From contig NW_027480422.1 in assembly GCF_051401765.1 (NCBI RefSeq), forward strand, positions 18,370,001-18,434,000: a stretch of DNA of 64,000 nt, read 5' to 3'. The notes beneath the pieces were generated by a model that saw only the letters and a program-made list of their open reading frames with translations, was not told the origin of the DNA and ran no database searches. Positions 36,206-48,010 of this stretch are shown piece after piece. The position numbers were made by a program, and so were the translations under genes. How positions within the stretch are numbered: position 1 is the first letter of the stretch; every line of letters starts with the position of its first letter. Source of the stretch: Calliopsis andreniformis. Taxonomy: Eukaryota; Arthropoda; Insecta; Hymenoptera; Andrenidae.

Positions 36206-37034
36206 GTAATGGTCATTTCTACGTTCCGGGCAACCTAGGCATCACTCTAGGCCGTTGCTCCACCAGATCGAATAGCTAGGGCCTAAGAAGTCAACGCCAG
36301 AAGCATAAAACACAATATAAATACAACAGCTTTTCCATCGTATAAAACGAATAATTGCAACCAGTGTGAAAGCTATGGTCATTTCTACATTCCGGGCAAC
36401 CTAGCCTTCACGCTAGGGCGTTGCTCCACCAGATGGAATAGTTAAGCCTTAGAAGTCAGCGCCCGAAGCATAAAATGCAATAAAGGTACAACAGTTTTTC
36501 CATCGTATAACAGGAGTAATTGCAACCAGTGTGAAAGAAATGTTCATTTCTACGTTCCGGGCAGCCTAGGCTTCACTCTAGGGCGTTGCTTCACCAGATC
36601 GAATAGCTGGGGACTCAGAAGTCAACGCCAGAAGCATATAATACAATAAAAATACAACAGCTTTTCCATCGTATAACAGGAGTAACTGCATCCAGTGTGA
36701 AGGTAATGGTCATTTCTACGTTGCGGGCCACCTATGTCTCGCTCTAGGGCGTTGCTCCACCGGATCGAATAGCTAGAGGCTAAGAAGTCAACGCCAGAAG
36801 CGTAAAATACAATAAAAGTACAACAGTTTCTCCAACGTATAACAGTAATAATTGCAACCAGTGTGCAAGTAATGGTCATTTCTACGTTCCGGGCAACCCA
36901 GGCTTCGCTCTAGGGCGTTGCTCCACCAGATCGAATAGTTAGGGCCTAACAAGTCAACGCCAGAAGCATAACATACAATATAAAGACAAAAGTTTACCGA
37001 TCGTATAAAACGAATAATTGCAACCGGTGTGAAG
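36206..37034. repeat. 829-bp HOR (5-mer), copy 1
   Basis: Five monomers less one base. The missing base is in the second monomer, GAATAGTTAAGCCTTAG in place of GAATAGTTAGGGCCTTAG. Diagnostic words are CTAGGCATCACTC, CCTAGCCTTCACGCTAGG, AAGAAATGTTCATTTC, GTTGCGGGCCACCTATGTC and TTTACCGATCG. This copy has private changes (AGGCCGTTGC, TTTACCGATCG) and is the most different of the four, as expected for an edge copy. Confidence 0.95.
36400..36417 (+). repeat. Short inverted repeat in the monomer, perfected variant
   Basis: The bases read CCTAGCCTTCACGCTAGG: a perfect 6-bp inverted repeat (CCTAGC/GCTAGG) around a 6-base spacer. In the ordinary monomer the same place reads CCTAGG-CTTCAC-TCTAGG, where five pairs are Watson-Crick and the innermost is G opposite T. 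The variant changes both inner bases (G to C and T to G) and restores pairing. The same form recurs near 37,230, 38,060, 38,890, 48,352, 52,170, 55,157 and 60,963. Intermediates with C opposite A occur near 33,411, 35,071 and 42,540. A hairpin or cruciform role is not shown. Confidence 0.7.
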
Positions 37035-37863
37035 GTAATGGTCATTTCTAAGTTCCGGGCAACCTAGGCATCACTCTAGGGCGTTGCTCCACCAGATCGA
37101 ATAGCTAGGGCCTAAGAAGTCAACGCCAGAAGCATAAAACACAATATAAATACAACAGCCTTTCCATCGTATAAAACGAATAATTGCAACCAGTGTGAAA
37201 GCTATGGTCATTTCTACATTCCGGGCAACCTAGCCTTCACGCTAGGGCGTTGCTCCACCAGATGGAATAGTTAAGCCTTAGAAGTCAACGCCCGAAGCAT
37301 AAAATGCAATAAAGGTACAACAGTTTTTCCATCGTATAACAGGAGTAATTGCAACCAGTGTGAAAGAAATGTTCATTTCTACGTTCCGGGCAGCCTAGGC
37401 TTCACTCTAGGGCGTTGCTTCACCAGATCGAATAGCTGGGGACTCAGAAGTCAACGCCAGAAGCATATAATACAATAAAAATACAACAGCTTTTCCATCG
37501 TATAACAGGAGTAACTGCATCCAGTGTGAAGGTAATGGTCATTTCTACGTTGCGGGCCACCTATGTCTCGCTCTAGGACGTTGCTCCACCGGATCGAATA
37601 GCTAGAGGCTAAGAAGTCAACGCCAGAAGCGTAAAATACAATAAAAGTACAACAGTTTCTCCAACGTATAACAGTAATAATTGCAACCAGTGTGCAAGTA
37701 ATGGTCATTTCTACGTTCCGGGCAACCCAGGCTTCGCTCTAGGGCGTTGCTCCACCAGAGCGAATAGTTAGGGCCTAACAAGTCAACGCCAGAAGCATAA
37801 CATACAATATAAAGACAAAAGTTTATCGATCGTATAAAACGAATAATTGCAACCGGTGTGAAG
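37035..37863. repeat. 829-bp HOR (5-mer), copy 2
   Basis: Same five monomers in the same order. It shares ACAACAGCCTTTCC and CTAGGACGTTGC with copies 3 and 4. A private change is CCAGAGCGAATAG near 37,756. Confidence 0.95.
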
Positions 37864-38692
37864 GTAATGGTCATTTCTAAGTTCCGGGCAACCTAGGCAT
37901 CACACTAGGGCGTTGCTCCACCAGATCGAATAGCTAGGGCCTAAGAAGTCAACGCCAGAAGCATAAAACACAATATAAATACAACAGCCTTTCCATCGTA
38001 TAAAACGAATAATTGCAACCAGTGTGAAAGCTATGGTCATTTCTACATTCCGGGCAACCTAGCCTTCACGCTAGGGCGTTGCTCCGCCAGATGGAATAGT
38101 TAAGCCTTAGAAGTCAACGCCCGAAGCATAAAATGCAATAAAGGTACAACAGTTTTTCCATCGTATAACAGGAGTAATTGCAACCAGTGTGAAAGAAATG
38201 TTCATTTCTACGTTCCGGGCAGCCTAGGCTTCACTCTAGGGCGTTGCTTCACCAGATCGAATAGCTGGGGACTCAGAAGTCAACGCCAGAAGCATATAAT
38301 ACAATAAAAATACAACAGCTTTTCCATCGTATAACAGGAGTAACTGCATCCAGTGTGAAGATAATGGTCATTTCTACGTTGCGGGCCACCTATGTCTCGC
38401 TCTAGGACGTTGCTCCACCGGATCGAATAGCTAGAGGCTAAGAAGTCAACGCCAGAAGCGTAAAATACAATAAAAGTACAACAGTTTCTCCAACGTATAA
38501 CAGTAATAATTGCAACCAGTGTGCAAGTAATGGTCATTTCTACGTTCCGGGCAACCCAGGCTTCGCTCTAGGGCGTTGCTCCACCAGATCGAATAGTTAG
38601 GGCCTAACAAGTCAACGCCAGAAGCATAACATACAATATAAAGACAAAAGTTTATCGATCGTATAAAACGAATAATTGCAACCGGTGTGAAG
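37864..38692. repeat. 829-bp HOR (5-mer), copy 3
   Basis: Shares CATCACACTAGGGCG with copy 4. Private changes are TTGCTCCGCCAG near 38,085 and GTGAAGATAATGG near 38,357. Confidence 0.95.
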
Positions 38693-39521
38693 GTAATGGT
38701 CATTTCTAAGTTCCGGGCAACCTAGGCATCACACTAGGGCGTTGCTCCACCAGATCGAATAGCTAGGGCCTAAGAAGTCAACGCCAGAAGCATAAAACAC
38801 AATATAAATACAACAGCCTTTCCATCGTATAAAACGAATAATTGCAACCAGTGTGAAAGCTATGGTCATTTCTACATTCCGGGCAACCTAGCCTTCACGC
38901 TAGGGCGTTGCTCCACCAGATGGAATAGTTAAGCCTTAGAAGTCAACGCCCGAAGCATAAAATGCAATAAAGGTACAACAGTTTTTCCATTGTATAACAG
39001 GAGTAATTGCAACCAGTGTGAAAGAAATGTTCATTTCTACGTTCCGGGCAGCCTAGGCTTCACTCTAGGGCGTTGCTTCACCAGATCGAATAGCTGGGGA
39101 CTCAGAAGTCAACGCCAGAAGCATATAATACAATAAAAATACAACAGCTTTTCCATCGTATAACAGGAGTAACTGCATCCAGTGTGAAGGTAATGGTCAT
39201 TTCTACGTTGCGGGCCACCTATGTCTCGCTCTAGGACGTTGCTCCACCGGATCGAATAGCTAGAGGCTAAGAAGTCAACGCCAGAAGCGTAAAATACAAT
39301 AAAAGTACAACAGTTTCTCCAACGTATAACAGTAATAATTGCAACCAGTGTGCAAGTAATGGTCATTTCTACGTTCCGGGCAACCCAGGCTTCGCTCTAG
39401 GGCGTTGCTCCACCAGATCGAATAGTTAGGGCCTAACAAGTCAACGCCAGAAGCATAACATACAATATAAAGACAAAAGTTTATCGATCGTATAAAACGA
39501 ATAATTGCAACCGGTGTGAAG
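38693..39521. repeat. 829-bp HOR (5-mer), copy 4
   Basis: Last copy of the run, with a private TTTTCCATTGTATAAC near 38,990. The next monomer starts CTAGGCTTCACTC instead of CTAGGCATCAC, which ends the HOR. About 190 bp of ordinary monomer sequence (39,522-39,710) separates it from the next HOR. Confidence 0.95.
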
Positions 39522-39710
39522 GTAATGGTCATTTCTAAGTTCCGGGCAACCTAGGCTTCACTCTAGGGCGTTGCTCCACCAGATCGAATAGCTAGGGCCT
39601 TAGAAGTCAGCGCCCGAAGCATAAAATACAATAAAAAGGCAACAGTTTTTCCATCGTATAACAGGAGTAATTGCAACCAGTATGAAAGTGATAGTCATTT
39701 CTACGTTCCG

Positions 39711-42700
39711 GGCAACCTAGGCTTTACTCTAGGGCGTTGCTCCACCAGATCGAATAGCTAGGGCCTTAGAAGTCAACGCACGAAGCATAAAATACAATAA
39801 AGATACAACAGTTTTTCCATCGCATAAAACGAATAATTGCAACCGGTCTGAAAGTTATGGTCATTTCTACGTTCCGGGCAAACTATGCTTCACTCTAGGG
39901 CGTTGCTACACCAGATCGAATAGCTAGGGCCTTAGAAGTCTACTCCCGTAGCATAAAATACAATAAAAATACAAAGGTTTCGCAATCGTATAAAATGATT
40001 AATTGCAATCAGTGTGAAGGTAATGGTCATTTCTACGTTCCGGGTAACCTAGGCTTTACATCAGGGCGTATCTCCACCAGATCGAATAGCTAGGCAGTTA
40101 GACTTCAACGCCAGAAGCATAAAATACAATAAAAATACAACAGTTTTTCATCGTACAAGAGGAATAATTGCAACCAGTGTGAAAGTGGTAGTCATTTCTA
40201 CGTTCCGGGCAACCTAGGCTTCACTCTAGGGCGTTGCTCCACCAGATCGAATTGCTAGGGCCTTAGAAGTCAACGCCTGAAGCATAAAATGCAATGAAAA
40301 TGCAACAGCTTTTCCATCGTATAACACGAATAATTGTTACCAGTGTGAAAGTGATAGTCATTTCTACCTTCCGGGCAAACTAGGCTTCACTCTAGGGCGT
40401 TGCTCCACCAGATCGAATAGCTAGAGCCTTAGAAGTCTACTCCCGTAGCATAAAATACAATAAAAATACTATAGTTTCTCAATCGTATAAAATGATTAAT
40501 TGCAATCAGTGTGAAGGTAATGGTCATTTCTACGTTCCGGGTAACCTAGGCTTTACTCCAGGGCGTTGCTCCACCAGATCGAATAGCTGGGGACTTAGAA
40601 CTCAACGCCAGAAGCATATAATACAATAAAAATACAACAGTTTTTCCTTCGTATAACAGGAGTAACTGCAACCAGTGTGAAGGTAATGGCCATTTCTACG
40701 TTCCGGGCAACATAGGCTTCACTCTACGGTGTTGGTCCACCAGATCGAATAGATAGGGCCATAGAAGTCTATGCCAGGAGCATAAAATACAATAAATATA
40801 CAACAGTTTTACCATCGTATAAAAAGAATAATTGCATTCAGCGTGAAAGTAATGGTCATTTCTACGTTCCGGGCAACCTAGGTTTCACTCTAGGGCGCTG
40901 CTCCACCAGATCGAAAACTTAGGGCCTTAGAAGTCAACGCCCGAAGCATAAAATGCAATGAAAATGCAACAGCTTTTCCATCGTATAATACGAATAATTG
41001 TTACCAGTGTGAAAGTGATAGTCATTTCTACCTTCCGGGCAAACTAGGCTTCACTCTAGGGCGTTGCTCCACCAGATCGAATAGCTAGAGCCTTAGAAGT
41101 CTACTCCCGTAGCATAAAATACAATAAAAATACAATAGTTTCTCAATCGTATAAAATGATTAATTGCAATCAGTGTGAAGGTAATGGTCATTTCTACGTT
41201 CCGGGTAACCTAGGCTTTACTCCAGGGCGTTGCTCCACCAGATCGAATAGCTGGGGACTTAGAAGTCAACGCCAGAAGCATATAATACAATAAAAATACA
41301 ACAGTTTTTCCATCGTATAACAGGAGTAACTGCAACCAGTGTGAAGGTAATGGCCATTTCTACGTTCCGGGCAACATAGGCTTCACTCTACGGTGTTGGT
41401 CCACCAGATCGAATAGATAGGGCCATAGAAGTCTATGCCAGGAGCATAAAATACAACAAAAATACAACAGTTTTACCATCGTATAAAAAGAATAATTGCA
41501 TTCAGCGTGAAAGTAATGGTCATTTCTACGTTCCGGGCAACCTAGGTTTCACTCTAGGGCGCTGCTCCACCAGATCGAAAACTTAGGGCCTTAGAAGTCA
41601 ACGCCCGAAGCATAAAATACAATAAAGATACAACAGTTTTTCCATCGTATAACAGGAGTAATTGCAACCAGTGTGAAAGTGATAGTAATTTCTACATTCC
41701 GGGCAACCTAGGCTTCACTGTGCGGTGTTGCTCCACCAGATGGAATAGCTAGGGCCTTAGAAGTCTACGCCCGGAGCATAAAATACAATAAAAATACAAC
41801 AGTTTTTCCATCGTGTAAAATGAATAATTGCAATCAGTGTGAAAGTAATAGTCATTTCTGCGTTCCGGGCAACCTAGGATTCACACTAGGGCGTCGCTCT
41901 CACCAGATCGAATAGTAAGGGCCAAAGAAGTCAACGCCAGAAGCATAAAATACAATGTAAATACAACAGTTTTTGCATCGTATAATATGTATAATTGCAA
42001 GCAGTGTGAAAGTAATGGTCATTTCTACGTTCCGTGCAAGCTAGGCTTGACCCTAGGGCGTTGCAACACCAGATCGAATATTCAGGGCCTATGAAGTCAA
42101 CGCCAGAAGCATAAAATACAAAATAAATGCAACAGCTTTTCCATCGTATAAAACGAATAATTGTAACCAGTGTGAAAGTGATAGTCATTTCTACCTTCCG
42201 GGCAAACTAGGCTTTACTCTAGGGCGTTGCTCCACCAGATCGAATAGCTAGAGCCTTAGAAGTCTACTCCCGTAGCATAAAATACAATAAAAATACAAAA
42301 GTTTCTCAATCGTATAAAACGAATAATTGCTACCGGTGTGAAAGTTATGGTTATTTCTACGTTCCGGGCAACCTAGGCTTCACTCTAGGGCGTTGCTCCA
42401 CCAGATCGAATAGCTAGGGGCTCAGAATTCAACGCCAGAAGCATAAAATACAATAAAAATACAACAGTGTTTCCACAGTATAACAGGAATAATTGCATCC
42501 AGTGTGATAGTAATGGCCTTTTCTACGTTCCGGGCAACCTAGCCTTCACACTAGGGCGTTGCTCCACCAGATCGAAAAGTTAGGGCCTTAGAAGGCAACG
42601 CCCGCAGCATAAAATACAATAAGAATGCAACAGTTTCTCAATCGTATAAAATGATTAATTGCAATCAGTTAGAAGGTAATGGTCATTTCTACGTTCCGGG

Positions 42701-43860
42701 CGACCTAGGCTTCACTCTAGGGCGTTGCGCCACCAGATCGAATAGCTAGGGCCTTAGAAGTCTACGCCCGGAGCATAAAATACAATAAAAATACAACTGT
42801 TTGTCAATTGTATAAAATGAATAATTGCAATCAGTGTGAAGGTAATGGTCATTTCTACGTTCCGGGCAACCTAGGCTTCGCTCTAGGGCGTTGCTCCACC
42901 AGATCGAATAGTTAGGGCCTAAGAAGTCAACGCCAGAAGCATAAAACAGAGTATATATACAACAGCTGTTACATCGTACAAAACGAATAAATGCATCCAG
43001 TGTGAAAGTGATGGTCATTTCTAAGTTCCGGGCAACCTAGGCTTCACTCTAGGGCGTTGCTCCACCAGATCGAATATTCAGGGCCTATGAAGTCAATGCC
43101 AGAAGCATAAAATACAAAATAAATGCACCAGTTTTTCCATCGTATAAAACGAATAATTGCAACCAGTATGAAAGTGATAGTCATTTCTACGTTCCTGGCA
43201 ACCTAGGCTTCACTCTATGGCGTTGCTCCATCAGATCGAATTGCTAGGGACTTAGAATTCAACGCCCGCAGCATAAAATACAATGAAAATGCAACAGTTT
43301 TTCCATCGTATAACACGAATAATTGCAACCAGTGTGAAAGTGATAGTCATTTCTACGTTCCGGGCAACCTAGGCTTCACTCTAGGGCGTTGCACCACCAG
43401 ATCGAATAGCTAGGGCCTTAGAAGTCAACGACCGAAGCATAAAATACAATAAGAATGCAACAGTTTTTCCATCGTATAACACGAATAATGGCAACCAGTG
43501 TGAAAGTGATAGTCATTTCTACGTTCCGGGCAACCTAGGCTTCACTCTAGGGCGTTGTTCCACCACATCGAATTGTTAGGGCCTTGGAAGTCAACGCCAG
43601 AATCATAAAATACAAAACAGATAAAACAGTTTTTCCATCGTATGAAACGAATGATCGCAATCGGTGTGAATGTAATGGTCATTTCTACGTTCCGGGCAAC
43701 CTAGGCATCACTCTAGGGCGTTGCTCCACCAGATCGAATAGCTAGGACCTAGGAAGTCAACGCCAGAAGCATAAAACACAATATAAATACAACAGCTTTT
43801 CCATCGTATAAAACGAATAATTGCAACCAGTGTGAAAGTTATGGTCATTTCTACATTCCG
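39711..43860. repeat. 4,150-bp HOR (25-mer), copy 1
   Basis: Exactly 25 monomer lengths, repeated at 43,861-48,010. In order it holds AATCGCATAAAACG monomers, the ACATCAGGGCGTATCTCC monomer (near 40,058), an internal 664-bp tandem pair (40,281-41,608), the GTGCAAGCTAGG marker monomer (near 42,035), and then about 1.6 kb closely related to the 1,660-bp HOR at 32.9-36.2 kb. The unit is therefore a composite that absorbed an earlier 10-mer block. Confidence 0.93.
40281..41608. repeat. Nested 664-bp (4-mer) tandem pair inside the 4,150-bp unit
   Basis: 40,281-40,944 and 40,945-41,608 match at 664 bp. Both carry AAATGCAATGAAAATGC, AATTGTTACCAGTG, CCTTCCGGGCAAACTAGG, GATTAATTGCAATCAG, AGCTGGGGACTTAG, CTACGGTGTTGGTCC and GCATTCAGCGTGAAAG. 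The pair is repeated at 44,431-45,758 in copy 2, so the 4-mer duplication preceded the 25-mer duplication. Confidence 0.9.
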
Positions 43861-46800
43861 GGCAACCTAGGCTTCACTCTAGGGCGTTGCGCCACCAGAT
43901 CGAATAGCTAGGGCCTTAGAAGTCAACGCACGAAGCATAAAATACAATAAAGATACAACAGTTTTTCCATCGCATAAAACGAATAATTGCAACCGGTCTG
44001 AAAGTTATGGTCATTTCTACGTTCCGGGCAAACTATGCTTCACTCTAGGGCGTTGCTACACCAGATCGAATAGCTAGGGCCTTAGAAGTCTACTCCCGTA
44101 GCATAAAATACAATAAAAATACAAAGGTTTCGCAATCGTATAAAATGATTAATTGCAATCAGTGTGAAGGTAATGGTCATTTCTACGTTCCGGGTAACCT
44201 AGGCTTTACATCAGGGCGTATCTCCACCAGATCGAATAGCTAGGCAGTTAGACTTCAACGCCAGAAGCATAAAATACAATAAAAATACAACAGTTTTTCA
44301 TCGTACAAGAGGAATAATTGCAACCAGTGTGAAAGTGGTAGTCATTTCTACGTTCCGGGCAACCTAGGCTTCACTCTAGGGCGTTGCTCCACCAGATCGA
44401 ATTGCTAGGGCCTTAGAAGTCAACGCCTGAAGCATAAAATGCAATGAAAATGCAACAGCTTTTCCATCGTATAACACGAATAATTGTTACCAGTGTGAAA
44501 GTGATAGTCATTTCTACCTTCCGGGCAAACTAGGCTTCACTCTAGGGCGTTGCTCCACCAGATCGAATAGCTAGAGCCTTAGAAGTCTACTCCCGTAGCA
44601 TAAAATACAATAAAAATACTATAGTTTCTCAATCGTATAAAATGATTAATTGCAATCAGTGTGAAGGTAATGGTCATTTCTACGTTCCGGGTAACCTAGG
44701 CTTTACTCCAGGGCGTTGCTCCACCAGATCGAATAGCTGGGGACTTAGAACTCAACGCCAGAAGCATATAATACAATAAAAATACAACAGTTTTTCCTTC
44801 GTATAACAGGAGTAACTGCAACCAGTGTGAAGGTAATGGCCATTTCTACGTTCCGGGCAACATAGGCTTCACTCTACGGTGTTGGTCCACCAGATCGAAT
44901 AGATAGGGCCATAGAAGTCTATGCCAGGAGCATAAAATACAATAAATATACAACAGTTTTACCATCGTATAAAAAGAATAATTGCATTCAGCGTGAAAGT
45001 AATGGTCATTTCTACGTTCCGGGCAACCTAGGTTTCACTCTAGGGCGCTGCTCCACCAGATCGAAAACTTAGGGCCTTAGAAGTCAACGCCCGAAGCATA
45101 AAATGCAATGAAAATGCAACAGCTTTTCCATCGTATAATACGAATAATTGTTACCAGTGTGAAAGTGATAGTCATTTCTACCTTCCGGGCAAACTAGGCT
45201 TCACTCTAGGGCGTTGCTCCACCAGATCGAATAGCTAGAGCCTTAGAAGTCTACTCCCGTAGCATAAAATACAATAAAAATACAATAGTTTCTCAATCGT
45301 ATAAAATGATTAATTGCAATCAGTGTGAAGGTAATGGTCATTTCTACGTTCCGGGTAACCTAGGCTTTACTCCAGGGCGTTGCTCCACCAGATCGAATAG
45401 CTGGGGACTTAGATGTCAACGCCAGAAGCATATAATACAATAAAAATACAACAGTTTTTCCATCGTATAACAGGAGTAACTGCAACCAGTGTGAAGGTAA
45501 TGGCCATTTCTACGTTCCGGGCAACATAGGCTTCACTCTACGGTGTTGGTCCACCAGATCGAATAGATAGGGCCATAGAAGTCTATGCCAGGAGCATAAA
45601 ATACAACAAAAATACAACAGTTTTACCATCGTATAAAAAGAATAATTGCATTCAGCGTGAAAGTAATGGTCATTTCTACGTTCCGGGCAACCTAGGTTTC
45701 ACTCTAGGGCGCTGCTCCACCAGATCGAAAACTTAGGGCCTTAGAAGTCAACGCCCGAAGCATAAAATACAATAAAGATACAACAGTTTTTCCATCGTAT
45801 AACAGGAGTAATTGCAACCAGTGTGAAAGTGATAGTAATTTCTACATTCCGGGCAACCTAGGCTTCACTGTGCGGTGTTGCTCCACCAGATGGAATAGCT
45901 AGGGCCTTAGAAGTCTACGCCCGGAGCATAAAATACAATAAAAATACAACAGTTTTTCCATCGTGTAAAATGAATAATTGCAATCAGTGTGAAGGTAATA
46001 GTCATTTCTGCGTTCCGGGCAACCTAGGATTCACACTAGGGCGTCGCTCTCACCAGATCGAATAGTAAGGGCCAAAGAAGTCAACGCCAGAAGCATAAAA
46101 TACAATGTAAATACAACAGTTTTTGCATCGTATAATATGTATAATTGCAAGCAGTGTGAAAGTAATGGTCATTTCTACGTTCCGTGCAAGCTAGGCTTGA
46201 CCCTAGGGCGTTGCAACACCAGATCGAATATTCAGGGCCTATGAAGTCAACGCCAGAAGCATAAAATACAAAATAAATGCAACAGCTTTTCCATCGTATA
46301 AAACGAATAATTGTAACCAGTGTGAAAGTGATAGTCATTTCTACCTTCCGGGCAAACTAGGCTTTACTCTAGGGCGTTGCTCCACCAGATCGAATAGCTA
46401 GAGCCTTAGAAGTCTACTCCCGTAGCATAAAATACAATAAAAATACAAAAGTTTCTCAATCGTATAAAACGAATAATTGCTACCGGTGTGAAAGTTATGG
46501 TTATTTCTACGTTCCGGGCAACCTAGGCTTCACTCTAGGGCGTTGCTCCACCAGATCGAATAGCTAGGGGCTCAGAATTCAACGCCAGAAGCATAAAATA
46601 CAATAAAAATACAACAGTGTTTCCACAGTATAACAGGAATAATTGCATCCAGTGTGATAGTAATGGCCTTTTCTACGTTCCGGGCAACCTAGCCTTCACA
46701 CTAGGGCGTTGCTCCACCAGATCGAAAAGTTAGGGCCTTAGAAGGCAACGCCCGCAGCATAAAATACAATAAGAATGCAACAGTTTCTCAATCGTATAAA

Positions 46801-48010
46801 ATGATTAATTGCAATCAGTTAGAAGGTAATGGTCATTTCTACGTTCCGGGCGACCTAGGCTTCACTCTAGGGCGTTGCGCCACCAGATCGAATAGCTAGG
46901 GCCTTAGAAGTCTACGCCCGGAGCATAAAATACAATAAAAATACAACTGTTTGTCAATTGTATAAAATGAATAATTGCAATCAGTGTGAAGGTAATGGTC
47001 ATTTCTACGTTCCGGGCAACCTAGGCTTCGCTCTAGGGCGTTGCTCCACCAGATCGAATAGTTAGGGCCTAAGAAGTCAACGCCAGAAGCATAAAACAGA
47101 GTATATATACAACAGCTGTTACATCGTACAAAGCGAATAAATGCATCCAGTGTGAAAGTGATGGTCATTTCTAAGTTCCGGGCAACCTAGGCTTCACTCT
47201 AGGGCGTTGCTCCACCAGATCGAATATTCAGGGCCTATGAAGTCAATGCCAGAAGCATAAAATACAAAATAAATGCACCAGTTTTTCCATCGTATAAAAC
47301 GAATAATTGCAACCAGTATGAAAGTGATAGTCATTTCTACGTTCCTGGCAACCTAGGCTTCACTCTATGGCGTTGCTCCATCAGATCGAATTGCTAGGGA
47401 CTTAGAATTCAACGCCCGCAGCATAAAATACAATGAAAATGCAACAGTTTTTCCATCGTATAACACGAATAATTGCAACCAGTGTGAAAGTGATAGTCAT
47501 TTCTACGTTCCGGGCAACCTAGGCTTCACTCTAGGGCGTTGCACCACCAGATCGAATAGCTAGGGCCTTAGAAGTCAACGACCGAAGCATAAAATACAAT
47601 AAGAATGCAACAGTTTTTCCATCGTATAACACGAATAATGGCAACCAGTGTGAAAGTGATAGTCATTTCTACGTTCCGGGCAACCTAGGCTTCACTCTAG
47701 GGCGTTGTTCCACCACATCGAATTGTTAGGGCCTTGGAAGTCAACGCCAGAATCATAAAATACAAAACAGATAAAACAGTTTTTCCATCGTATGAAACGA
47801 ATGATCGCAATCGGTGTGAATGTAATGGTCATTTCTACGTTCCGGGCAACCTAGGCATCACTCTAGGGCGTTGCTCCACCAGATCGAATAGCTAGGACCT
47901 AGGAAGTCAACGCCAGAAGCATAAAACACAATATAAATACAACAGCTTTTCCATCGTATAAAACGAATAATTGCAACCAGTGTGAAAGTTATGGTCATTT
48001 CTACATTCCG
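43861..48010. repeat. 4,150-bp HOR (25-mer), copy 2
   Basis: Near-identical to 39,711-43,860. Differences I noticed are CTTAGATGTCAACG near 45,410 (copy 1 CTTAGAAGTCAACG), GTGAAGGTAATAG near 45,990 (copy 1 GTGAAAGTAATAG) and CAAAGCGAATAAATGC near 47,130 (copy 1 CAAAACGAATAAATGC). The right edge is the change to GGGCAACCTTGGC at 48,011. Confidence 0.93.
44431..45758. repeat. Nested 664-bp (4-mer) tandem pair, second 4,150-bp copy
   Basis: The same pair as 40,281-41,608, shifted by 4,150 bp. The two 664-bp units differ at the same places as in the first copy (for example AATACTATAG versus AATACAATAG), which confirms the order of events. Confidence 0.9.
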
